This document shows positions 10,101 through 16,922 of a DNA stretch of 30,967 bases, in pieces. The notes beneath the pieces are model-generated. The model made no database searches and was not told where the DNA came from. It saw only the letters and a program-made list of their open reading frames with translations. The stretch comes from an uncultured Candidatus Soleaferrea sp. (GTDB lineage Bacteria > Bacillota > Clostridia > Oscillospirales > Ruminococcaceae): positions 1 to 30,967 of the forward strand of contig CAKTAG010000006.1 in assembly GCA_934527325.1 (NCBI GenBank), in the 5' to 3' direction. Position 1 is the stretch's first letter; each line of letters opens with the position of its first letter. The translations under genes were made by a program, and so were the position numbers.

Positions 10101-11501
10101 CAAATAATATGTGGTAGAATTTGGGCTAGAACAGGATTTTATCAATGTGGTGGTGCATATGGGTTTAGAGATCAATTACAAGATTCTATTTGTTATTTAA
10201 TTTTAAACCCTAACGTTACCAAAGAACAAATTATACGTACAGCTGGTGTTCAATTTAAAGAAGGTGATGTATTACATTGGTGGCATAATACTTTAGATAG
10301 CCAAGATAATATAAAAGGAGTTAGAACTAAATATAGTGATGATTTACTATGGTTACCTTATGTTGTAAGTGAATACATCAACAAAACTGGCGACAAAAAC
10401 ATTTTAGATATTCAAATTAATTATTTAGAAGGCGACTTATTAAAAGAAAATGAGCACGAAAAATATTTTTCACCTAAAAAATCTGCTATTAAAGAATCTA
10501 TTTATAATCACTGCTTAAAAGCTATAGAACACTCTTTAAAATTAGGTTCACATGGTATACCTTTAATTGGCTGCGGAGATTGGAGTGACGGATACAATAG
10601 AGTTGGAATTTTAGGAAAAGGTGAAAGCGTTTGGTTAGGCATGTTTTTATCAATTATATTAGAAAAATTTTCTAATTTATGCAACTTAAAAAATGATGTA
10701 GAATTAGGAGAAAAATATTTAAAAATCTCAAAACAATTAAAAGAAAATATAGATAACCATTGCTGGGATGGCCAATGGTATATAAGAGCTTTTTACGACG
10801 ATGGCAGTAAAATGGGCAGCTATGAATCAGAAGAATGTAAAATAGATTCTTTACCCCAAAGCTTTAGTGTTTTTTCAAAAATGCCAGATAAACAACGTGT
10901 AAAATGCTGTTTAAAAAATGCCACAAAACAATTGGTTGATTCAGATAACATGTTAATTCAATTATTCCAACCACCATTTGTAAATTCCAATAAAAACCCT
11001 GGGTATGTTAAAGCTTACCCAAGTGGCATAAGAGAAAATGGCGGGCAATATACCCATGCTGGCATTTGGCTAGCTATGGCATTAGTTGAATTTGGTGAAA
11101 CAGATTTGGGTTACAACCTGTTAAAAATGTTAAACCCAGCTTACAGATGCACAAATAAAATTATAGCTGAAAAATATAAATTAGAACCATATTATTTAGC
11201 AGGCGACATTTATTCCAATCCAGAAATTAAAGGCCATGGTGGTTGGAGTATATACACTGGTTCTGCAGGTTGGTACTACAAAACAATAATTGAAACTTTA
11301 TTAGGTATAAATTTAAAAGATGGAAATTTAGAGATTAACCCTAAAATTCCATCTTGTTGGGAGAAATTTGAAGCTACTATTGAAATTGAAAAAACAATTG
11401 TAAATTTAACTGTAGCCAAAACTAAAAATACAAAAAAATCTAAGCTTCCTTACCTTATAAATTTAGATTCAAAACATTATAAAATAAATATAGATTTGTA
11501 A
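4134..11501 (+). CDS. Cyclic beta-1,2-glucan synthase-type membrane polyprotein (GT84-GH94)
   Basis: This giant 2455-residue protein has the domain order of NdvB/ChvB cyclic glucan synthases. The start ATG follows AAAGGAG by 8 bases. Membrane segments lie at about 262-302 and between about 650 and 815. The cytoplasmic GT84 glycosyltransferase shows DSDTD (Asp467, Asp469), SHDILEG (Asp581) and RLHRWVRGDWQ (612-622, an RxxRW signature). Next comes a glucoamylase-like cyclisation domain (about 880-1200) with SWTGTMFEF (Glu1055), WGISESGF and TYGFFEAI. Two beta-sandwich regions follow, then a GH94 phosphorylase-like domain (about 1990-2400) with YGFRDQLQD and GDWSDGYNRVG (Asp2149, Asp2152). In the known enzymes GT84 polymerises UDP-glucose, the middle domain closes the ring and GH94 trims chain length. 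That the product is cyclic beta-1,2-glucan is inferred. Rhizobial homologues are about 2800 residues. The gene stands alone with no exporter beside it, and its base composition matches its neighbours. Confidence 0.88.
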   Translation: MANTNYNPVNIKPQNVNNFVLYNCKILKKILYRHFKAMKKIYKLYCQKTQKTSSQEWLTDNFYIIEEETKSILKSLKNKFSLFAIKGNKLPIIYQITYKFFVSTGFKDVSSNNIITMVKNYSATYLTVEELSFLSTAIKISLIENIYFAIIAGKSEKHITEAIAFSIKNLKNISSLDFNKIIEQVSPIEKIFINDPSNIYSKMDDESKSYYRYLLSTIAKRKKLNEQELAEKILISAKKENKHIGYYLINNDSITIPKKILGKVFLSINFFVPLILSIIILLLTKNTFIALITYLPLWEIVRPLNEYFTLKKCKTNFLPKLDIKNCVPIEGKTLVVVSTILPKANQAKILKTRLENLYFSNGAGEVNFCILADFTQNKFPESANDKSQIDASVRVIKNLNTKYGNKFSLIVRKRTYSKTQNSYIGWERKRGAITELIRFIKGQKSSILIFEGKKETIKNTKYIIALDSDTDLLIDSTQKFVATALHPLNKPIIDYNKKIVTSGYGILTPKIGTDLASAKNTLFSRIMAGCGGTTIYYTTTKDLYQDLFDEAIFSGKGLIDVDAFYEVLNNKFPENSILSHDILEGIYLRVGFISDIELTDKFPSNITSWLSRLHRWVRGDWQNINYICKNDISLINKYKLFDNLRRSITPLFSVISILAGISMAKRNANYSTLICLIGFLSVTFNSLFSALISMLFNGWVTVSRKFYTKIIPQAFEYIFQAFFSIVMLISQTLVSMDAIFRALYRKYISKKNLLEWVTAAQAETKKTNFLYILKKFFWAELIGIAILITCPIGGLKIFGLSFSFIIPLAIISESKTSFTSTEIPAEYKETIVGYTADMWKFYEDHFKLSCNYLPPDNIQLSPIKAIAYRTSPTNIGFLLISTLAARDFDFIDTNTLYTNINHTLTTIENLEKWHGNLYNWYDIKTLKPIDTFISTVDSGNFVSCLVALKEGLKDYYFEKPELSNLVVRLQKVIDETDLSKFYCKERNLFSIGYNLNTNKFVDSYYDFLMSEARLTSYFAIAKRQVPKKHWGFLSRTLSRNGFYAGPVSWTGTMFEFFMPHLLLPYYSGSLIDESLRYCVYCQQKRIPSKYIPWGISESGFYAFDNNLYYQYKAHGVQKLGVKQNLDKDLVISPYSTFLTLPFVPKMAIKNLFKMEKMGFKGTYGFFEAIDFTKPRVEDMEIVKSYMAHHIGMSIIAATNAIFDNRMQKRFMRDKNMKAAKELLEEKISRDAVVFDNVIKSVPLKNTKNSKSIQEYNKFSPAEPKVTILKNADIASILTDNGTSYLMANNKCITRKSVNLLRKPYGIFLFIHSNNLTYSATSAPFYNSSIDYQTKFTSHSVSYFSKTEFLQTAMICYVDKTLACEQRQIIIKNTSNTKQKVDAMVMFEPTLSKFNDYISHPAFTKLFITSHYNKDSNILIFSKQPRENESTIYLGVGFLENIPFEYETRKEALINSADIENSISTFWEKDFQPSNGLPDSIAAIKLQFELSALAQKDFTLIITSSETYSGVINNIIKARDKGHLDNKSSVKSKIFGDTIEDKISFQLLPILLFNKKYSKESLTAMEQNKHGIGTLWSMSISGDLPIILLEVTGLGDSQRIEIYIKTLKKLRLCGILFDLVLTYREIKGETILKHFIESIIAKLDANLLVNVNGGIFPINLTNIPPENLTLLKAIAHYIVPENLSTANSSLTQYLPIKINKCNPRNVNLSKGYKVYGGTFIDDRFYINKTSPLPYTHILANQTFGTLLSSNNLGFTWASNSRENKLTPWFNDVSTDNDGELLILKYNNKYYNLLAGALASFSPDNAKYEGFIDDLEYTITISIPQKGNYKFCSLDFKNNSSNNLNLELAYYIEPILGVNHLDTNKIYSSFKNNIVILKHCLNQGIISLSVNGDIENISCVTSQQNFFSGNWNTPLNDTPSILCASLISKFTILKKSNKFINYCLLFSKTNKSLTPPNNFKSTTSQNHNTNKITINTPDQPLNYIINTWVPHQIICGRIWARTGFYQCGGAYGFRDQLQDSICYLILNPNVTKEQIIRTAGVQFKEGDVLHWWHNTLDSQDNIKGVRTKYSDDLLWLPYVVSEYINKTGDKNILDIQINYLEGDLLKENEHEKYFSPKKSAIKESIYNHCLKAIEHSLKLGSHGIPLIGCGDWSDGYNRVGILGKGESVWLGMFLSIILEKFSNLCNLKNDVELGEKYLKISKQLKENIDNHCWDGQWYIRAFYDDGSKMGSYESEECKIDSLPQSFSVFSKMPDKQRVKCCLKNATKQLVDSDNMLIQLFQPPFVNSNKNPGYVKAYPSGIRENGGQYTHAGIWLAMALVEFGETDLGYNLLKMLNPAYRCTNKIIAEKYKLEPYYLAGDIYSNPEIKGHGGWSIYTGSAGWYYKTIIETLLGINLKDGNLEINPKIPSCWEKFEATIEIEKTIVNLTVAKTKNTKKSKLPYLINLDSKHYKINIDL

Positions 11502-11508
11502 AAATAAT

Positions 11509-12441
11509 TTATTGCTGATTGCTTTCATTTTGTGATTCTACTTTTAAAGGTTTATTATCTTCTTTTATCTCCTCTTTAGCCGTATCACTATCTTCTTGTT
11601 CAACTTCTTTATGTTTTTTATTAACCTCTTTATATGGTGAAAAATAAACCTTTGAAGTAGATATTACATTTACAGCATCAATTTTTCCTCTTTCATTTTT
11701 ATCTATATTATTATCTATAATTGATTTAACAAACTTAATTTTATAATCAAGTTGGGAACTATTGCCTAATAGAATACATATTCTATTTTGGTAATCTAAT
11801 ATAATATTCCTTTTATTTGTTAAATCGATTATTTTAATTTCTTTAAATTTATTTACTCTAAAAACTTCATTTAACTTTCCTAATATTAACAACCTATCAT
11901 TGTCATCTAAAATATAATCTCCAACACTCTTGTTGTTTACTAAAATTCCTCTTATCTCTATTAAATCACTATCAATTGGTTTTTTTTCTTTTTTCCCTAA
12001 AATTTTCATATGGTTACTAACAACAAATAGTTCACCGTTAGAATAAAAAAAGTAACTTGGTTTAGCTTCAACAATCTTTATACACACTTTATTAGGCAAT
12101 GATTTTTTTACAACAGCATCATCCACATAAACTAGGTTTCTTTTTAACTTATTTTTAATTGTATCAGATTTATACCTAAAAATATTTTCACCTATATTTA
12201 AATTAGCAGATTTTTTTATTTGCTCATATTTATACATTTTAGTTCCAGTAATTTCTATATTACTAATTTTAAAAAAAGTATGAACAACAAAAAAAGAACC
12301 TATAAAAAATATACTCATTATTAAAAATGTATAGAACAATAGTAATTTTCTTTTTTTATTTCTTCTATGTTTTTTAGCATTAACTCTACGTTGTACACTG
12401 TAATTTTTATCTACATAAGCGCTATTAAAATTCTTTCTCAT
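11509..12441 (-). CDS. ftsQ: Cell division protein FtsQ/DivIB
   Basis: This is a bitopic divisome protein that links early and late division proteins and interacts with FtsB/FtsL at the septum. It has 310 residues: a basic cytoplasmic tail (1-32), one transmembrane helix (about 33-56), a POTRA domain (about 57-127, starting FKISNIEITGTKMY), a beta domain, and a charged Glu/Lys-rich C-terminal tail from about 270. It is the last gene of the long minus-strand run, 20 bases after the YczE-like gene. Its stop codon is 7 bases from the stop of the convergent glucan synthase gene, and I see no terminator between them. FtsQ is often found near murA or ftsA/ftsZ; here it follows the rsgA locus. Confidence 0.9.
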   Translation of the reverse strand: MRKNFNSAYVDKNYSVQRRVNAKKHRRNKKRKLLLFYTFLIMSIFFIGSFFVVHTFFKISNIEITGTKMYKYEQIKKSANLNIGENIFRYKSDTIKNKLKRNLVYVDDAVVKKSLPNKVCIKIVEAKPSYFFYSNGELFVVSNHMKILGKKEKKPIDSDLIEIRGILVNNKSVGDYILDDNDRLLILGKLNEVFRVNKFKEIKIIDLTNKRNIILDYQNRICILLGNSSQLDYKIKFVKSIIDNNIDKNERGKIDAVNVISTSKVYFSPYKEVNKKHKEVEQEDSDTAKEEIKEDNKPLKVESQNESNQQ

Positions 12442-12461
12442 TTTTTTAATATATTACATCC

Positions 12462-13088
12462 TCAACAATTTATTAAAATATACTTTTTCATATGTTTTAT
12501 AATTAAACCAGATATTGGACCTATTAAACACATACAAACTATAGTAGCTATTCCTACAACTCCACCTAATAGCCACCCAAAAAGCATAAATAATAAATCA
12601 CAAATTACCCTTACAAGCGAATAATTAATATGTAAATGTTCAGATATTTCTACTGGAATTAAATCTACCGGTGCTGCTCCCATATCTGCAGAAATATAAA
12701 TACCAATACCTACAGAAAGTATTGTAGCACCTATTAACATCCAAATAATCTTACCAATTGTGCTATCTGTTTTTACTAAATCTAACAACAAATTTTGCCA
12801 TATATCTATGAACAAACCTATAAAAACCATTCCCACAAACGTCCCAAACTTAACATATTTAAGCTTATATAGCAATACTAAAACAACAAATACTAAAAAA
12901 TCAACTAAAATAAGCGAATTACCTACTGTAAAAAAATTTAAATTATACTTCAATAAACTACAACTTATTCCTTGTGCAAAAACTGTAATAGGATCTGAGC
13001 CCAAATTATTAATAACCGAAATAGCCGCACCCATACCAATGAATGCAACCCCTATTATAACTACTATGAGTTGTTTTAATATCTTCAT
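12462..13088 (-). CDS. YczE/YitT-like multi-pass membrane protein
   Basis: The protein has 208 residues with about five to six hydrophobic helices and repeated glycine-rich segments: GMGAAISVINNLGSDPITVF near the N-terminus and GIGIYISADMGAAPVDLIP in the middle. This internal duplication is typical of the YczE/YyaS group (DUF6198) of uncharacterised bacterial membrane proteins. Substrate and role are unknown. I use the ATG at 13088: GGAGG lies 10 bases before it and overlaps the rsgA stop. The upstream TTG at 13106 would place the ribosome binding site inside the gene. Translation is probably coupled to rsgA. Confidence 0.78.
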   Translation of the reverse strand: MKILKQLIVVIIGVAFIGMGAAISVINNLGSDPITVFAQGISCSLLKYNLNFFTVGNSLILVDFLVFVVLVLLYKLKYVKFGTFVGMVFIGLFIDIWQNLLLDLVKTDSTIGKIIWMLIGATILSVGIGIYISADMGAAPVDLIPVEISEHLHINYSLVRVICDLLFMLFGWLLGGVVGIATIVCMCLIGPISGLIIKHMKKYILINC

Positions 13089-13096
13089 AAAATTTT

Positions 13097-13983
13097 TTAC
13101 CTCCAAAAAGCCCTTTTTAAATCATCTACTTCATTTAACATCTTTACATAGCTGTTATACCTGCTGTTAGCTATTTCACCATCAGATTTTGCTTCTATTA
13201 TTTTACAACCTGTTTCTAGAACATGTTTACAATCATCAAATTTACACTTACCTGCATACTTAGCAAATTCTTTAAACAACGTATCTATTTTCACATCTAC
13301 AATGTTTTTATATAAATTTATTTTTATAGATGAGAACCCTGGTGTATCAACTATATAACAATCTCCTATATCAACCATTTCTACATTACGAGTTGCATGT
13401 TTACCTCTACCTAATTTATAGCTAGTTTCACAAGTTTTTAAATTTAAAGCTCGGTTAAAAGCATTAATAAAAGATGTTTTACCTACTCCACTATTACCAC
13501 ACAACACATTAATTTTGTTTTTTAAGTATTTTAAAATCTCATATCTTTCAAAATCATTTAAATTCATATTATTGATTTCAAAAACTTTATATCCTATTTT
13601 GGAATAAACGTTGAATATATCTTTATCATTTTTTAAATCTACTTTGGTAACTATTATAATAACCTCTAAATTTAACAATTCAGCAATAGAAATTAAAACA
13701 TCTATATTAAAAAAATTAGGTTTAGGGCAATATGTAGAAACTATTAAAACTAGTTGATCTACATTTGCAACTGCAGGCCTTATTAAAAAATTTTTTCTAG
13801 TTACTACCTCTTTTATAATACCATGTTTATTTTTATCTACATCTATTACAACATTATCACCAACATAAGGCATTATACCATTTTTTTTAAGTATTCCCTT
13901 TCCTTTACATTCAATTAAGCCGTCTGTTGTTTTAACATAATAAAAATTAGAAATATTTTTTATTATTAAACCTTTTAAATCAT
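13097..13983 (-). CDS. rsgA: Ribosome small subunit-dependent GTPase RsgA, 5' end apparently frameshifted
   Basis: RsgA is a circularly permuted GTPase that checks 30S subunit maturation. Counting from the ATG at 13873, the order is G4 TKVD (76-79), G1 GNSGVGKT (126-133), G3 DTPGF (176-180) and a zinc site Cys210, Cys215, His217, Cys223. This first in-frame ATG is too late: the same frame continues upstream without a stop to 13990 and encodes LKGLIIKNISNFYYVKTTDG and LIECKGKGILKKNG, the expected OB-fold N-terminus. No ATG, GTG or TTG lies in that frame upstream of 13873; the only candidate is an ATT at 13990. An ATG at 13983 with AAGG 8 bases upstream is in another frame and reads ATG ATT TAA. 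One extra base just after it would give a full-length protein of about 295 residues. The coordinates here run to that ATG. A sequencing error, a real frameshift or an ATT start are all possible. Confidence 0.85.
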
Positions 13984-13991
13984 TTTTAATA

Positions 13992-13995
13992 CCTT
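13992..13995 (-). promoter_or_regulatory. Ribosome binding site that marks the ancestral rsgA start
   Basis: AAGG sits 8 bases upstream of the ATG at 13983-13981, ideal spacing for that ATG and only 1 base from the in-frame ATT at 13990. This favours the ATG as the original start, with a missing base after it. The rest of the gap back to prkC (to 14110) holds only an imperfect inverted repeat (14071-14075 with 14081-14085) without a T-run on either side that would make a terminator. Confidence 0.45.
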
Positions 13996-14110
13996 AACAA
14001 CCCCAACCTTACATATTTGTTAACTTACCCTAATTTAAATTACTACACATTAAATTAGATAGCTTTTTTTAACCAACAAATGGTTTAAAAATTTAATCAT
14101 CACATTTTAT

Positions 14111-16048
14111 TTAATCTGGTTTTTGAGGGAAATTAGCAGAGTAATTATTTATTACATCAAACTTTCCATTTTCAAAATCTACCATTAATTCTGCGTATGG
14201 CTTTCCGCCTATTATTATTTTTACTTTGCCTGTTCCTCCCTCTCCTTCTAATTCTACTCTCCAAATGCCAGAATCTATTTCTGCCGGTTCTAACCTTTCA
14301 TTTTTAATTTCTTTACCATCTAAAAGAGCTTGAACATTAACAACTTCGGTAACATAAGGTAATTTAATTGGTATAACAACATGTTTTAATGGTTTATTGC
14401 CACTACTTTTATTAATGTTAATAAATGAATTTATAGGCACTTGAGAATCTTTATCAGGATCCTGTGCAACAATTATTCCTTCTGGAACATCAGCATCTAC
14501 TGTACTTATTTCTCCTAACTTTAATTCTTGATCTTCTAAAAGTTTTTTAGCATCTTCCATTTTTACCCCTATAAGACTTGGTACAGAAACAAGTTTTTGT
14601 TCGGCACCAGTGCTAACATAAACTCTAACTGTCGTTCCCATTGGTACTTCACTATCTTTGGTTGGGTTAGTTTTAATTACAAAATTTTCTGTAACCTCTG
14701 GGTCATGCATTCTTGCCACAGAAACTTTTAAACCTAATTTTTGAAGCTGAACGGAAGCATAAGAAAAATCTTTATTAGAAAAATCTGGTACAGTTATAAA
14801 TTTTCTTCCCTTACTAACTTTAACTTTAATTATAGATTTATTTTTAACAATTCTTCCTGGATGTGGATTTTGTTCAAAAATATAACCTTCATCATATTCT
14901 TCACTATATGAAGTTGTTTCCTGCTGAATATCGAAAAAATTATATTTATCTTCTTTTTTTACTTCTTGGTATACTTTGCCTATCAAATCCGGTACTTCAA
15001 CTTCTTTAGATGGAGCAAAAGGGTTATATACCAAATAAGCTATTATAACAAATATTACAGATGCTACAACTAATGCAGCTGCTATTCCTGTTAAACTTTG
15101 GATAGCTGTTAAACTTTTTTTATTATCATTTATTGTGTCTGTTGCGCTATTGTTTTCTTTTATAAAACTATTATTGCACTTACTATTAAATTTTTTAGGT
15201 TGGTAATTTAAAACTACAGATGGATTATTTTTAAAATCTGCTAAATCTTTTAACATTTGTGTAGCAGATTGGTAACGCTCTTCTTTATTTTTCATCATAG
15301 CTTTAATAATTATTTGCTCTAATGTCTTTGGTATTTGGCTATTAATTTGCCTTGGTTTAATTGGGTCTGCTTCTATTTGTTTTATTGCAACAGATACTGC
15401 ACTATCTGCTTCAAAAGGCAAAGCCCCGGTTAACATTTCAAATAAAATCACTCCTACAGAATAAATATCTGTTGTTTGATTTATTACTTCACCCTTGGCT
15501 TGCTCTGGGCTTATATAATGAACAGAACCTATTGCTTTATCTGTTAAAGTTTTAGCTTCGTTACGCGAAAACCTTGCAATACCAAAATCCATTATTTTAA
15601 TTGTCCCATTGCGTAAAAGCATTATATTCTGAGGTTTAATATCCCTATGAATAATCCCTTTATTATGAGCATGCTGCAAAGCCAACAATATTTGCATTGT
15701 AAAGTGAACAGCTTCTTTCCAATTCAGCACACCTTGTTGTTCTATATATTCTTTAAGCGTTATACCATCAACAAATTCCATGGCAATCCAATAAAAATTA
15801 TCATTAAAACTCATATCAAAAATTTGAACTATGTTAGGATGCGCCAAAGCAGCAATTGCTTTAGATTCATTTTTAAATCTTCTTAAAAAATCTTCGTTTT
15901 CTATATATTCTTCTTTAAGAATTTTTATAGCTACATATCTTTCTTGAACTCTATCATAAGCTTTATAAACATTAGCCATTCCACCTAAACCAACAAGTTG
16001 TTGTATTTGATATCTTTGATCTAATAACTTTCCAATATACTTATCCAT
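14111..16048 (-). CDS. prkC: PASTA-domain Ser/Thr protein kinase (PrkC/Stk1)
   Basis: This is a transmembrane eukaryotic-type kinase of 645 residues that senses peptidoglycan/lipid II fragments and phosphorylates envelope and division proteins. The kinase domain (about 10-272) shows GLGGMANVYKA, Lys42, HRDIKPQN (Asp136), DFG (154-156) and the activation segment GSVHYISPEQ. A juxtamembrane linker is followed by one helix (about 320-342) and three extracellular PASTA repeats (about 350-420, 421-490, 491-556). The last 90 residues form a further extracellular domain rich in beta strands (GTGKVKIIIGGKPYAELMVD). The ATG overlaps the stp stop by 8 bases, so kinase and phosphatase are translationally coupled. 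All catalytic residues are present. Confidence 0.97.
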   Translation of the reverse strand: MDKYIGKLLDQRYQIQQLVGLGGMANVYKAYDRVQERYVAIKILKEEYIENEDFLRRFKNESKAIAALAHPNIVQIFDMSFNDNFYWIAMEFVDGITLKEYIEQQGVLNWKEAVHFTMQILLALQHAHNKGIIHRDIKPQNIMLLRNGTIKIMDFGIARFSRNEAKTLTDKAIGSVHYISPEQAKGEVINQTTDIYSVGVILFEMLTGALPFEADSAVSVAIKQIEADPIKPRQINSQIPKTLEQIIIKAMMKNKEERYQSATQMLKDLADFKNNPSVVLNYQPKKFNSKCNNSFIKENNSATDTINDNKKSLTAIQSLTGIAAALVVASVIFVIIAYLVYNPFAPSKEVEVPDLIGKVYQEVKKEDKYNFFDIQQETTSYSEEYDEGYIFEQNPHPGRIVKNKSIIKVKVSKGRKFITVPDFSNKDFSYASVQLQKLGLKVSVARMHDPEVTENFVIKTNPTKDSEVPMGTTVRVYVSTGAEQKLVSVPSLIGVKMEDAKKLLEDQELKLGEISTVDADVPEGIIVAQDPDKDSQVPINSFININKSSGNKPLKHVVIPIKLPYVTEVVNVQALLDGKEIKNERLEPAEIDSGIWRVELEGEGGTGKVKIIIGGKPYAELMVDFENGKFDVINNYSANFPQKPD

Positions 16049-16811
16049 TGTCTACTATCACTCTACCTTTGTCATTATAATCGGCATCAAACATAATAAC
16101 AACTGTTACATTATCACTACCGCCCCCATCTAAGGCTAACTTTATAAAACTATCTGTTAAATTAAAAAACGTCACATTGTTGAACATATATTTAATTACA
16201 TCATCATCCATATAATTATACAATCCATCAGTGCACATTAATATTTTATCATTTTTACAAATTTTAAATGATTCATAGTAAATATCTATATTTTTTTCTA
16301 CCCCTATAGCTTTAATTAAATAATTCCTTTTTGGATGTTTTTTTGCTTCTTCTTCTGATAGTGTACCTTTTTCAATTAATACTTGCACCAAAGAATCATC
16401 TGTAGTTAATTGTTCAATTTTTTCATCATTCACCAAATATATTCTACTATCACCAACGTGAACTATATGTAAAACATCACCAACAATAAAAGATACTATT
16501 GCAGTTGTTGCCATGCCTTCGTAATTTAAATTTTCTTTACCCATATCAAATATTTTAGCATTCGCCAAATTAAAACTCATTGTTAACATAGCTTTAATAT
16601 CTTCCGAAGACATACCATCTTTATAATGCTGTTGTATATAAGAATAAATTATCTCTGTAGCCGTTTTACTAGCAATATCTCCCGCTTTTTCACCACCTAA
16701 ACCATCGCAAACAATGGCCCAAGAAGAATTAAAAGTACTCCCTATTTTAAAATAATCCTGGTTAACTTTCCTTTTTAAGCCAATATCTGTTTTACCAATA
16801 GAGATAAACAT
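16041..16811 (-). CDS. stp: PP2C-type Ser/Thr protein phosphatase (Stp/PrpC)
   Basis: This metal-dependent soluble phosphatase of 256 residues reverses phosphorylation by the adjacent PrkC kinase. PP2C motifs are GLKRKVNQD near the N-terminus, VCDGLGGEKAGD (metal-binding Asp), VHVGDSRIY, LMCTDGL and GGSDNVTVV. I choose the ATG at 16811, about 9 bases after AAGGAG; a TTG directly before it is also open and would add one residue. It lies 111 bases after rlmN and overlaps prkC by 8 bases. The rlmN-stp-prkC-rsgA order is a common Firmicutes arrangement. Confidence 0.96.
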   Translation of the reverse strand: MFISIGKTDIGLKRKVNQDYFKIGSTFNSSWAIVCDGLGGEKAGDIASKTATEIIYSYIQQHYKDGMSSEDIKAMLTMSFNLANAKIFDMGKENLNYEGMATTAIVSFIVGDVLHIVHVGDSRIYLVNDEKIEQLTTDDSLVQVLIEKGTLSEEEAKKHPKRNYLIKAIGVEKNIDIYYESFKICKNDKILMCTDGLYNYMDDDVIKYMFNNVTFFNLTDSFIKLALDGGGSDNVTVVIMFDADYNDKGRVIVDNG

Positions 16812-16922
16812 CAAATAGCTGCTCCTTTCAAAATTAAAACCAAAAAATTAAATTTCTATAGTAAAAATATTAAAATACTTCTAATAAAACTTAACTACAT
16901 AAATTTAACAGTATTATACCAT

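Noticed and set aside
13089..13106. TTG start at 13106 for the YczE-like protein
   Set aside because: It would put the GGAGG ribosome binding site inside the coding region; the ATG at 13088 is correctly spaced from it.
12760..13170. 136-residue plus-strand open frame across the YczE-like gene and the rsgA 3' end
   Set aside because: It overlaps two well-supported minus-strand genes and their junction, and has no recognisable motif or ribosome binding site.
14071..14085. Inverted repeat AACCA/TGGTT between prkC and rsgA as a terminator
   Set aside because: The stem is only five pairs plus A/T extension with a mismatch, and in the prkC direction it is followed by As rather than Ts.
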